Shown: one piece after another, positions 26,605 through 34,878 of the stretch | Numbering within the stretch: the stretch's first letter is position 1 | Layout of the letters: each line of letters begins with the position of its first letter | Assembly (NCBI RefSeq): GCF_003122325.1 | Contig: NZ_QFBC01000016.1 | Span: 1 to 64,000, forward strand | DNA from: Rhizobium album | GTDB taxonomy: Bacteria; Pseudomonadota; Alphaproteobacteria; Rhizobiales; Rhizobiaceae | Length of the DNA stretch: 64,000 nt | Direction: 5' to 3' | Notes under the pieces: model-generated | Told to the model about the DNA's origin: nothing | The model's database searches: none | Seen by the model: only the letters and a program-made list of their open reading frames with translations | Position numbers and translations under genes: made by a program

Positions 26605-28110
26605 TCAATCCTCTGAAATCAAACTGGAAAACGCCGGTCCCATGGGCGAAGTGCGCATCCCTTCTGCCAGCCGCGTCCAGGGCAGATCATCGGGATCGGC
26701 CTTCATCGGCCCTGGCGCCTTGGCTACGATAATGGCTGCCGCTACTTCTGTGAAATCAGCCCGAAAATGAACGGAGCTCTTGTTGACGAGTATGGATTTC
26801 GTTTCGGGTTCGATGCCGGCGATGCGATAAAGCACCCTATCGAACATCTGCGCCTTGGTCGGACTGACGACGATGCTGACACCTGCCATGCGAAGGCAGG
26901 CGACACCTCCCAGGTCGACTTTGTTGCCGTGGAACATCGGCCCCTCGAACGTGCAGGTCCCATCGCCGATAAAATCGACATGGAACGTGCCACAGAGAGG
27001 CGAATCGCCCTCTACATCCGATGTGCCGCCGAGCGCTATGGTTATGTCAGTGCCGACGCCGGCCGTGCGTGCAGCCTCGAATGCCGCAGGATCGTAAAAC
27101 ACGCCGATTGCAGCATTGGCCGCTCCACAGTCCAACAATGCCTTCAGCATGCCGGTCGTGTTTCCGTCACCACCCGCACCGGGATTGTCTTGCGTATCGG
27201 AGATGACCACCGGCTTTCGAGCGTCCGCAGTAATTCTCATGGCCTGCTCCACGGCGTCGCGTGGGGAGAGAAAATCCACCCGCCAATTCTCCTCTTCGGC
27301 AACGATCAAATCGACAAGCGTTGAAACGGCGTCTTCAACGGCGTGCCGATCGCGCCCGTAGCCCCAGACGGTGGGTCCGCATTCGGGAAAATCGGCGGCG
27401 GGAAAGCCCGGGGCGAAAGACAGGGAAATCACGTCGCCTTTCTGAAGTTCACGCAGCCTTTCGTAAACGCGACGGGCCGGATCGACCAACGTGCACATCC
27501 CGTTGATCGGAATGAGAAAGGGGAGCCTGCTAAATGACTTGAACCAGGGCGTCGGCGATGCTCGGTATTCATGGAGCAGTTCAAGCACCTTGGCTCCGGT
27601 ATCCGCCATGTCGAGATGCGGATAAGTTTGGTAGGCGATCAGGCCGTCCGCAAGATCGATCATTCTTGCAGTCACATTGGCGTGCAGGTCCAACGACGCG
27701 ACTAGAGGAACATCCGAACCTATGATCGAACGCAGCCTTGCCAGTATTTCACCTTCCCCGTCGTCATGTGCCTCTGTGACCATGGCACCATGGAGATTGA
27801 TGAAAACACTGTCATAGGAGTGCTTCCTTGCCGCTTCGGCAATCTCGCCGAGAATCTGCTCGAAAGCAGCAGTCGTCACATGGGCCGAGGCGCTCGCGCC
27901 ACCCCAGACGACGGGGATGAGCTCGTGTCCGGCTGACAACGCTGCTTTGATGAAGCCACCGGCGCCGAGGTTGATCTCTTGCAACTCATAAAGTTCGGCT
28001 CCCCGCCTCAGCGCCGGATACCCTTCTCCGTTGAGGAAGTTCCGGTAGTGGGCCTTTGAAGGCGCGAACGTGTTTGTCTCATGTTCAAACCCCGCTACAA
28101 GTATTCGCAC
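26605..28110 (-). CDS. M81-family metallopeptidase (MlrC type), copy 2
   Basis: 501 residues from a GTG at 28110 preceded by GGGGGTGG; the reading frame extends further upstream but without a ribosome site. Motifs correspond to copy 1: GFEHETNTFAPSK, FINLHGAMVTEAHDDGEGE, SLDLHANVT, YQTYPHLDMADTG and SDTQDNPGAGGDGNTTGM. No signal peptide. It differs substantially from the copy at 18688-20178, so the two probably handle different peptides or steps. It is the first gene of a unit with the MalY-type and M20 enzymes. Confidence 0.86.
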   Translation of the reverse strand: MRILVAGFEHETNTFAPSKAHYRNFLNGEGYPALRRGAELYELQEINLGAGGFIKAALSAGHELIPVVWGGASASAHVTTAAFEQILGEIAEAARKHSYDSVFINLHGAMVTEAHDDGEGEILARLRSIIGSDVPLVASLDLHANVTARMIDLADGLIAYQTYPHLDMADTGAKVLELLHEYRASPTPWFKSFSRLPFLIPINGMCTLVDPARRVYERLRELQKGDVISLSFAPGFPAADFPECGPTVWGYGRDRHAVEDAVSTLVDLIVAEEENWRVDFLSPRDAVEQAMRITADARKPVVISDTQDNPGAGGDGNTTGMLKALLDCGAANAAIGVFYDPAAFEAARTAGVGTDITIALGGTSDVEGDSPLCGTFHVDFIGDGTCTFEGPMFHGNKVDLGGVACLRMAGVSIVVSPTKAQMFDRVLYRIAGIEPETKSILVNKSSVHFRADFTEVAAAIIVAKAPGPMKADPDDLPWTRLAEGMRTSPMGPAFSSLISED

Positions 28111-28195
28111 GATCCACCCCCACTTTGCGCCAAACAAGATATGGCCTGTATCGGGCGATGGGTTTTCGCGGAAGCAGCAGCTTGTGAATGCATGC

Positions 28196-28212
28196 ATTGC
28201 CTTGAAAGCAAC
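28196..28212. promoter_or_regulatory. LysR-box motif, site 4
   Basis: ATTGCCTTGAAAGCAAC fits GTTGC-N7-GCAAC with T-N11-A. It lies about 86 bases before the GTG start of the M81 copy 2 gene and 49 bases after the stop of the Aap ATPase gene. Confidence 0.55.
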
Positions 28213-28260
28213 ACCCCAACACAATAGCACGCATCAGGGGATTATAATTGTGATGGACGG

Positions 28261-29025
28261 TCAGCGAACGAGGTTCGCGAGAAACTGCCGGGTGCGTTCA
28301 TTGGACTGGATTTTGAAAAATACATCCGGCCTGTTAACCTCCACGATCTGCCCTTTGTCCATGAAGATTACTCTATCAGCGACTTGCCGCGCAAAGCCCA
28401 TCTCGTGGGTAACGCAGATCATCGTAATGCCGTCTCTTGCCAAATCTGTCATTGTATCCAGGATTTCTTTCACCATCTCCGGATCGAGCGCGGAGGTCGG
28501 TTCGTCGAAGAGCAGAATTTTTGGCTCCATGCAGAGGGCTCTGGCGATGGCCACACGCTGTTGCTGGCCGCCCGAAAGCTGACCCGGAAATTTAGATGCC
28601 TGTTCGGAAATTCGGACACGCGCGAGATAATGATCGGCAACATCCTCTGCCTGCCGCCGCGACAATCCCCTGACTGTCATCGGTCCCAGAACGCAGTTTT
28701 CCATGACGCTCAGATGAGGAAACAGGTTAAAGTGCTGAAATACCATGCCGATCTGTTGCTTTACCATTTGCACGTCCTTTCGCGCTCCCGACATCTCAAC
28801 GCCATGGACATGAAGCCGACCGCTCTCGAAAGGTTCGAGCTGATTTATGCAACGAATGAGCGTGGACTTGCCTGATCCGGACGGGCCACAAATAACGACC
28901 TTCTCACCAACGGAAATATCGAGGTCGATACGGTTCAGAACCTGAAAGTTTCCAAACCATTTGGAGAGTTCACGAACCTGCACCGCGAAAGAATTGGCTG
29001 GGATAGGCGTTTTGGTCACGGCCAT
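28261..29025 (-). CDS. Amino acid ABC transporter ATP-binding protein (AapP/GlnQ type)
   Basis: 254-residue ATPase of the polar amino acid class. Walker A GPSGSGKS, Q-loop MVFQHFNLFPHLSV, signature LSGGQQQR, Walker B LLFDEPTSALDPEMV and the H-loop CVTHEMGFA are all intact. The ATG at 29025 begins four bases after the stop of the upstream permease, whose last codons contain its ribosome site. Last gene of a J-Q-M-P operon like the rhizobial general L-amino acid permease. Confidence 0.92.
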   Translation of the reverse strand: MAVTKTPIPANSFAVQVRELSKWFGNFQVLNRIDLDISVGEKVVICGPSGSGKSTLIRCINQLEPFESGRLHVHGVEMSGARKDVQMVKQQIGMVFQHFNLFPHLSVMENCVLGPMTVRGLSRRQAEDVADHYLARVRISEQASKFPGQLSGGQQQRVAIARALCMEPKILLFDEPTSALDPEMVKEILDTMTDLARDGITMICVTHEMGFARQVADRVIFMDKGQIVEVNRPDVFFKIQSNERTRQFLANLVR

Positions 29026-29029
29026 TCTC

Positions 29030-30196
29030 TTACCTTCCGTGATCACGAGACAATCGGCGTTCGATCAGAGCGCCATAACGCGACATGCCGAAACAGAAAC
29101 TAAAATATACAACAGCGGCAAATGCATAACCGGTCGTGCTGATCGTGGGCGCGGCCCATCGGGGATCGATGCGCGCCGTTTCAATGGTCGACAGGAAGTC
29201 GAATATCCCGACGATCAAAAGGAGCGACGTGTCCTTGAAGAGGCCAATATTAATGCTGACGATATTCGGAACGGCGACCTTGAGGGCTTGCGGGAGAATG
29301 ATGAGAACCATGGTCTTCCAGTAGCCTAAGCCTAATGCCGATGCCGCTTCATATTGCCCTCGCGGGATGGCTTGCAGTCCACCACGAATGATTTCCGCAA
29401 GATAAGCCGCCGCAAAGAACGTGATACCGACCAGAGCCCGCACCAGCTTGTCAGGGTTGAGGCCGGTCGGGAGGAAAAGCGGAAGCATCGTGTTCGCCAT
29501 GAAAAGCACGGTTACCAAAGGGACGCCGCGTGGCAACTCGATCAATCCGATGCTCAACCACCGCACGATCACCAAATGTGAGCGACGCCCGAGAGCAAGC
29601 AATATCCCGACCGGCAAGGCGGTGGCGATACCGACGGCGGCGACCACGATAGTAACCATCAGTCCGCCCCACAGATTTGTAGGAACATCCGGCAGCCCCA
29701 CCGCGTCCCAGCCGCTTAGAAAGATAAAGCCGGTTAACGGAAGGGCAACAATAACGAGAGTTAGGCCCAATCGCCGGAACGGAGCACGCGGCCACAGCAG
29801 ATAAGCGAGGCCAAGGCCGCCGGCGATAAAGAACGTGTTCACACGCCATCGCTGATCGAGCGGGTAGGACCCGTAGATAAAGTATTTGTAGCGATCAGCA
29901 ATGAACGCCCAGCACGCACCCACAGGGCGCCCATCCGAGGGTCGGCATGCCTCGCCAGTGTCACCCCACCATACCGCGTCCACCAACAGGAACCTGGCCA
30001 GGTGCCAAGCTGTGCCTGCGAGAAGGGAGAAGATCAAAATCGACAGGAGGGACTGCCGCCAGTTGGGAAAGAGATTGCGGCGAAGCCAATTGAAACAGCC
30101 TCGATCAACAAGCGGCGGCGGGGCAGGCGGGTGAGGTTCGCTCTGACAGTAGGTCAAGGGCAGCAAGGGCTCGGGTCGATAGGTACCGGATGACAT
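29030..30196 (-). CDS. Amino acid ABC transporter permease (AapM type)
   Basis: 388-residue inner membrane protein with the long N-terminal region and early membrane segments typical of AapM. The EAA loop region reads LAEIIRGGLQAIPRGQYEAASALGLGYWKTMVLIILPQALKVAVPNIV. The start ATG overlaps the stop of the preceding permease by one base (TGATG). It pairs with the AapQ-type permease. Confidence 0.9.
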   Translation of the reverse strand: MSSGTYRPEPLLPLTYCQSEPHPPAPPPLVDRGCFNWLRRNLFPNWRQSLLSILIFSLLAGTAWHLARFLLVDAVWWGDTGEACRPSDGRPVGACWAFIADRYKYFIYGSYPLDQRWRVNTFFIAGGLGLAYLLWPRAPFRRLGLTLVIVALPLTGFIFLSGWDAVGLPDVPTNLWGGLMVTIVVAAVGIATALPVGILLALGRRSHLVIVRWLSIGLIELPRGVPLVTVLFMANTMLPLFLPTGLNPDKLVRALVGITFFAAAYLAEIIRGGLQAIPRGQYEAASALGLGYWKTMVLIILPQALKVAVPNIVSINIGLFKDTSLLLIVGIFDFLSTIETARIDPRWAAPTISTTGYAFAAVVYFSFCFGMSRYGALIERRLSRDHGR

Positions 30197-31446
30197 CAGT
30201 TTTCCACCGTAGCGATGCGGCGGTTATAGACGTTCATCCCGAGTGCCGTAAGAAGCGAGATGGTGAGATAGACCGCCATGGTCATGAAGACGATCTCAAC
30301 TGCCTGACCAGTTTGGTTCAACACGGTCCCGGCGAAAATCTGCACGAGGTCGGGATAGCCGATTGCCACCGCCAGTGAAGAGTTCTTGAGGAGATTGAGA
30401 TACTGGTTGGTAAGGGGTGGAATGATGACACGTATGGCCTGCGGCAAGATCACTTCACGCATTATCTTTCCCGGTGGAAGATGAAGCGAGCGGGCGGCCT
30501 CATACTGACCCTTGGGTACAGCGGCCAAGCCGGACCGGACCACTTCGGCAATCGATGAAGCCGTATAGAAGATCAGGCCTATGAGAAGCGCCACCAACTC
30601 AGGCAAAAGCTGCCATCCTCCATCCACGCTGAACCGTCCCATCACGGGAATATTGAATAGGATCGGTGAGCGGCCAGTCGTCAGGTAGATAGCAAGGCAG
30701 AAAGCCATAGGTAGGCTGAAGAGGATCAACAGGTTCGCGGAACGATGCGGAAAGAAGTGCCCTGTTCTTGCCCGCCATAATGGAGCAAGACGTGCGGTCA
30801 AAATAAACAACCCCGCGATTGCTGCAGCGACCAAGAGCCAGGCGCCGCCGAAATCCTGAACGACCGGCTGTGGAAGAGCAAGTCCGCGACGGTTCAGATA
30901 GATAATGTTGCCGAGGTGCAGACTTTCCAAGGCTTTCGCCGGGAGAGCCGCCAATACGGCATTGTACCAGAACAGAAGCTGGAGAAGTAATGGCGTGTTT
31001 CTGAAGACTTCCACATAGGCGGCAGCCACACGGTTCAGCAACCAATTGGACGATCGCCGGGAAATGCCGATGATGAAACCCAAAATAGTTGCAAGAGGAA
31101 TGGCAATCACGGTGACTTCGACCGTGTTCAGCAGACCAACTAAAAAGGCGCGTCCATAGGTCGAAACTGCGCTGAAAGGGATCAGGCTCTGACTGACGTC
31201 GAAGCCGGCGGTATGGCCGAGAAACCCGAATCCAGAGGCGACCCCCTGCTCCGCAAGGCTGCCGCTAGCATTCCATAACGCGCCCCCAACCAGCCCGGCA
31301 ATCGCAATAAGCAGAATCGCCTGCCACAATATTTCCTTCGCGGTGGCCGATTGGCCCCGCCGGGACTTCGTGGATGTCCGCGAGAACATGTGATTTCCCA
31401 TCGTCTTACTGTTGCGAGCCCACCGCTTGTGGGCGTCATCGGTCAT
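30196..31446 (-). CDS. Amino acid ABC transporter permease (AapQ type)
   Basis: 416-residue permease. The conserved region EVFRNTPLLLQLLFWYNAVLAALP and the EAA loop SSIAEVVRSGLAAVPKGQYEAARSLHLPPGKIMREVILPQAIRVIIPPL are typical of the HisM/AapQ class. ATG at 31446 is preceded by GAAGGCC; an ATG at 31398 is also possible. It overlaps the next gene by one base and follows the binding-protein gene closely. Confidence 0.88.
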   Translation of the reverse strand: MTDDAHKRWARNSKTMGNHMFSRTSTKSRRGQSATAKEILWQAILLIAIAGLVGGALWNASGSLAEQGVASGFGFLGHTAGFDVSQSLIPFSAVSTYGRAFLVGLLNTVEVTVIAIPLATILGFIIGISRRSSNWLLNRVAAAYVEVFRNTPLLLQLLFWYNAVLAALPAKALESLHLGNIIYLNRRGLALPQPVVQDFGGAWLLVAAAIAGLFILTARLAPLWRARTGHFFPHRSANLLILFSLPMAFCLAIYLTTGRSPILFNIPVMGRFSVDGGWQLLPELVALLIGLIFYTASSIAEVVRSGLAAVPKGQYEAARSLHLPPGKIMREVILPQAIRVIIPPLTNQYLNLLKNSSLAVAIGYPDLVQIFAGTVLNQTGQAVEIVFMTMAVYLTISLLTALGMNVYNRRIATVEN

Positions 31447-31462
31447 TTGCCGGCCTTCGCTG

Positions 31463-32491
31463 TCATCGAAGCGGGGGAGCGTATTGCAGGCCTCCCTTGC
31501 TCCAGAGAGCATTCAGGCCTCGCGGAATTTTCAAGGGCGACCCGGAACCGAGATTTCGGTCGTACATTTCGCCGTAATTGCCCACGGCACGGATAGCGCG
31601 TAGCGCCCAGTCCTTGTTCACGCCCAGAAGTTCGCCAACATTGCCTTCGACGCCAAGAAGGCGCCGGATCTCCGGATTTTCGCTCGTCAGGTAGGTTTCA
31701 ACATTGTCGCGGGTGATGCCGTTGTCCTCTGCGATAAGCAGCGCGAAATGTAGCCAGGCTGTAAGATCTGACCACTGGCTGTCGCCCTGCAGGACGCCGA
31801 TGGCTAAAGGCTCCCGCGAGACGATCTCCGGGAGAACGACATGTTTGTCCGGTTCGGCCATTCTGCGACGTTCACCATAAAGCGCCGAGGAATCGTTCGA
31901 ATAGCTGTCGCAGCGTCCGCTTTCATATGCCTTTACCGTTTCGCTGCTCGTGGCAAAGGTCACCGGCTTGTATTTCATGCCTTTCGCTCGGAAGTAGTCG
32001 GAAGTGTTAAGTTCGGCCGTCGATCCCTGCGTTAGGCATATACTGGCACCGTCAAGTTCAGCTGCAGATGTCAAGCCACTGTCGGCTCTGACAAGAAATC
32101 CCTGTCCGTCGTAAAAATCGACAGCGCGAAAATCGAGACCGTTGGCTGTGTCGCGAGAGAGTGTCCAGGTTGTGGTCCTCGCGAGTACGTCGACCTGCCC
32201 GGCCTGAATTGCTGCGAAGCGGTCCTTAGCCGTCAAGGGCACAAATTTGACCTTCCTGGCGTCGCCGATCGCCGCGGCCGCCAACGCACGACAGTAGTCG
32301 GTGTCCAGGCCCTGCCAGTTGCCGTCCGAATCCGGCAGTGCAAATCCTGCTAGGCCGGTGCCGACACCACAGATAAGTTCGCCCCGCGCTCTCACCTTGG
32401 CGAGCGTGGAACTCTCATGAGCGCTTCCCCAATTTGGGGTGATCGCCATTGTCAGCGCGGCCAATGCCGCGCTATAAATTCGTACTTTCAC
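31463..32491 (-). CDS. Amino acid ABC transporter substrate-binding protein (AapJ type)
   Basis: 342-residue periplasmic binding protein, first gene of the Aap-type operon. A Sec signal peptide (IYSAALAALTMAITPNWGSA) is followed by LAKVRARGELICGVGTGLAGFALPDSDGNWQGLDTDYCRALAAA, the standard AapJ opening. GTG at 32491 follows a GGAGGGGAA site. Rhizobial Aap systems take up a broad range of L-amino acids. A LysR-box variant lies about 140 bases upstream, which would place this transporter in the same regulon as the peptide genes. Confidence 0.9.
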   Translation of the reverse strand: MKVRIYSAALAALTMAITPNWGSAHESSTLAKVRARGELICGVGTGLAGFALPDSDGNWQGLDTDYCRALAAAAIGDARKVKFVPLTAKDRFAAIQAGQVDVLARTTTWTLSRDTANGLDFRAVDFYDGQGFLVRADSGLTSAAELDGASICLTQGSTAELNTSDYFRAKGMKYKPVTFATSSETVKAYESGRCDSYSNDSSALYGERRRMAEPDKHVVLPEIVSREPLAIGVLQGDSQWSDLTAWLHFALLIAEDNGITRDNVETYLTSENPEIRRLLGVEGNVGELLGVNKDWALRAIRAVGNYGEMYDRNLGSGSPLKIPRGLNALWSKGGLQYAPPLR

Positions 32492-32507
32492 AGTATTCCC
32501 CTCCATT

Positions 32508-33106
32508 TGCGCCGGCTCTCCCGGACTGGCGCGCCTGTCGCTTTTTCCAATAATGATGCGCGATTGGCAGACGATGCTTTGAAGGTATTCAAACCTGCCG
32601 CCTAAGGAAGACGCAAAGAGTCGGTACGGGTGTTGCCCTGAAGGTAACGCAAGTGGTAGCCAGCGGAGGATTTCGGTCTGCAGATAAGGCCTTCAGCGCG
32701 CGGAAGGCATTCTCAAGATGCTTGACCAGCGGCAACTACCAATCTTGAACCCAAGTCCGCTGGCCGCGGCGGTGACGGCCATGCTCGTCACCCCGTCAGT
32801 CGCAAGTGTGACTTCAACATTGCGGAGTCGCCTCAGTGATCGTACGCGTGATCGAGGCGGCTTTGGCCAACTGACGCTCCTGCACGAAGAACGGGTCGTG
32901 ATCTATCGGAGGTTTTGGGCAAGGACGGCTTGCCTGACGACCTGAAGAAGGCGTAATCGTAACGAAGGAGCACTTGCTACTACCGATCGATGGCCTACGC
33001 TTTGGATCTCAGCGACAACGAGGTCGTCGAGGACATCCAGGGCAAGCGGGCTGGTTACTGGTTGCCACGGCAGATTGGCGTCGATAGCACCTGCTGTGGC
33101 CGGCCC
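32508..33106. other. Non-coding stretch with possible gene remnants
   Basis: About 600 bases without a convincing gene. It contains the LysR-box variant at 32632-32648. At 32900-32956 the plus strand reads DLSEVLGKDGLPDDLKKA followed by a stop, resembling the conserved N-terminal part of some IS256-family transposases, but the match does not continue. Two open frames of 75 and 83 codons cross the region without ribosome sites or recognisable domains. Confidence 0.45.
32632..32648. promoter_or_regulatory. LysR-box motif, site 5
   Basis: GTTGCCCTGAAGGTAAC matches GTTGC-N7-GCAAC with one change in the right half and keeps T-N11-A. It is about 140 bases before the aapJ-type start codon. Confidence 0.5.
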
Positions 33107-33817
33107 TTAACCTTGTGTGGGAGTTTCATTGCCGTTATTGGCAGTGGCAACCCAACCCCGAAACGAGAACGCGGCATAGAACAGGCCTATATTGACGAAA
33201 CCCACCTCCCGGAGCATGTCTTCTTCTTCGGGCGGGGTTAGTAGCGTCAGGCGCTGGCCGATCGTCTTAGCGGCGGCCGCAGCTTTCGCCCAGTCCGGGC
33301 GATCACGTAGGGCGAAGGCGGCGGTGCGCGTCATCCAGCAATCCGGATCAGGTCCGGGGGCAGAATGGTTCGCTATCACTAGCCGGGCGCCGGGGCGGAG
33401 GCGGCGGTGGATGCCCCGCAGCGTATGCATCTGCTCGCTGCGGTTCATGTGATGCAGCGTCAGAAGGCAGGTCGCACCGTCGAAAGGGCCGTCCGGAGCC
33501 CGGTCAACCGTGCCCTCCAAGAGGTCGACGCGGTCTGCGAACGGCATCACAGTCTGGCGTGCCAGGTTCAGCATGGCGGGGGACGGATCGACTCCGACGA
33601 AGCGCCAGCCGGGCTGCGCCTCGGCAAGCGACTTCGTCTCCATCCCGCCCCCGGCGCCGACGACAAGGATGTGAGCCGTCTCGGATGCCTCCTCGGCAAG
33701 GAGAAGCATCGTCATGCGATGGAGGTCGTGGAGGCCCGGCACCCTCAGCGGAACATCCCTTGCGTAGGATTCGATAGCGGCCGGATTGGCGAAATGAGAG
33801 TGGCTGTCCTGCATCAT
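33107..33817 (-). CDS. SAM-dependent class I methyltransferase
   Basis: 236 residues. Motif I is HILVVGAGGGMETKSLAE (about 49-66), followed by the acidic loop FVGVDPSPAMLNLAR that binds the SAM ribose, then GPFDGATCLLTLHHMN and LRPGARLVIANHS. The acceptor is unknown. The start overlaps the stop of the upstream flavoprotein by four bases (ATGA), so the two are co-translated. An Rrf2-type regulator is divergent from the pair. Confidence 0.85.
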   Translation of the reverse strand: MMQDSHSHFANPAAIESYARDVPLRVPGLHDLHRMTMLLLAEEASETAHILVVGAGGGMETKSLAEAQPGWRFVGVDPSPAMLNLARQTVMPFADRVDLLEGTVDRAPDGPFDGATCLLTLHHMNRSEQMHTLRGIHRRLRPGARLVIANHSAPGPDPDCWMTRTAAFALRDRPDWAKAAAAAKTIGQRLTLLTPPEEEDMLREVGFVNIGLFYAAFSFRGWVATANNGNETPTQG

Positions 33818-34716
33818 TCACCCGATCCGAATACGAGCGAGCGATGGATCGCTAGAGCGGCCATGACTCCGTCGGCACAGGCGAAGGTGACAGTATGGCC
33901 CATGCGAGTGACATCTCCGGCGGCATAGACCTCGCGGACGTTCGTCGCCTTCATCTCGTCGACTGTAATCATCGATCCTAGCGGGCCGGCCTCCGTCGCG
34001 CAGCCGAGCCGTTCGGCGAGATCGCTGTTGAAACGGTAGGAAGGGCCGATGAATAGCGCGTCCAGCGGCTTCTCGCGCCCGTCCGCAAGCCGGATCGCGG
34101 AGAGGTTTCGTCCTTCACCGACAAGTCCTTCCACGGCAACGGTCTCTATGGTGACGCCGCGCTGCTCAAGATCGGCAGTCGCCTGAGCGTTGAGGGTCCC
34201 GCCATTGAGAAAGAAGGTGGTCGGTCCCCATTCCGGAATGAGGCAGGCCTGGTGCACCGACATCGGCGACATGTTCAGCACGCCAAGCCGCCTCCCGCTG
34301 AACTCGTAGCCGTGACAGTAGGGACAATGGAGGACGGAGTGGCCCCAGCGTTCGGCGAGTCCGGGCAGCTCAGGGAGAAGGTCCCTGATTCCGAATGCAA
34401 GCAGAAGGTTTATTCCGATCACGGTCTCGCCATTCGCCAGATTGACGCTAAAGCGACCGTCTTCCCTCCGCGCATCCGTGGCCGCTTCTTCCAGGATACG
34501 CAATGTCGGGTAGGTCTCGACCTGCCTGCGCATATTGTCGAGCATGATCAGCGGATCGCTCCCGTCCTGCGCAAAGAAACCGTGCGAGGCGCGGGCAAAG
34601 CGGTTGCGAGGTTTACGCGTGTCGAGGACGCACACGGAGCGGCGGGCCCGCGCGAGATAGAGGGCGGCCGACAGGCCGGCGAAGCTGCCGCCGATGATGA
34701 TTGCGTCATACTGCAT
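33814..34716 (-). CDS. Thioredoxin-reductase-like FAD/NAD(P) oxidoreductase
   Basis: 300 residues of the class II pyridine nucleotide-disulfide oxidoreductase fold. FAD motif IIGGSFAGLSAALYLARA at the N-terminus, redox-active CPYCHG near residue 130, and the FAD-binding YAAGDVTRMGHTV near the C-terminus. The NAD(P) GxGxxG region (RRLGVLNMSPMSV) is atypical. This fits the smaller thioredoxin-reductase homologues whose partner is unknown. It forms an operon with the methyltransferase, and its promoter region carries an imperfect inverted repeat next to the divergent Rrf2 gene. Confidence 0.86.
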   Translation of the reverse strand: MQYDAIIIGGSFAGLSAALYLARARRSVCVLDTRKPRNRFARASHGFFAQDGSDPLIMLDNMRRQVETYPTLRILEEAATDARREDGRFSVNLANGETVIGINLLLAFGIRDLLPELPGLAERWGHSVLHCPYCHGYEFSGRRLGVLNMSPMSVHQACLIPEWGPTTFFLNGGTLNAQATADLEQRGVTIETVAVEGLVGEGRNLSAIRLADGREKPLDALFIGPSYRFNSDLAERLGCATEAGPLGSMITVDEMKATNVREVYAAGDVTRMGHTVTFACADGVMAALAIHRSLVFGSGE

Positions 34717-34778
34717 TTAAATATCCCCTTCGTTCTCGCGATGGCGGGTCGCAGTGGTGGACATCGGGCGGCTGTCGA

Positions 34779-34831
34779 CGTATCAGTTCATGTTACATGA
34801 TCGCGGGGATTATGTAGCAGTGAATGATACG
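34779..34831. promoter_or_regulatory. Imperfect 20-bp inverted repeat, candidate Rrf2 operator
   Basis: Arms at 34779-34798 (CGTATCAGTTCATGTTACAT) and 34812-34831 are inverted copies identical at 15 of 20 positions, with 13 bases between them. It lies in the 162-base gap between the flavoprotein and Rrf2 genes, where an autoregulatory repressor would bind. Confidence 0.55.
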
Positions 34832-34878
34832 TAAAGCAATGGCCTGTAGCGGGCTGCGTCAAACGGCGAGGTCAGACG

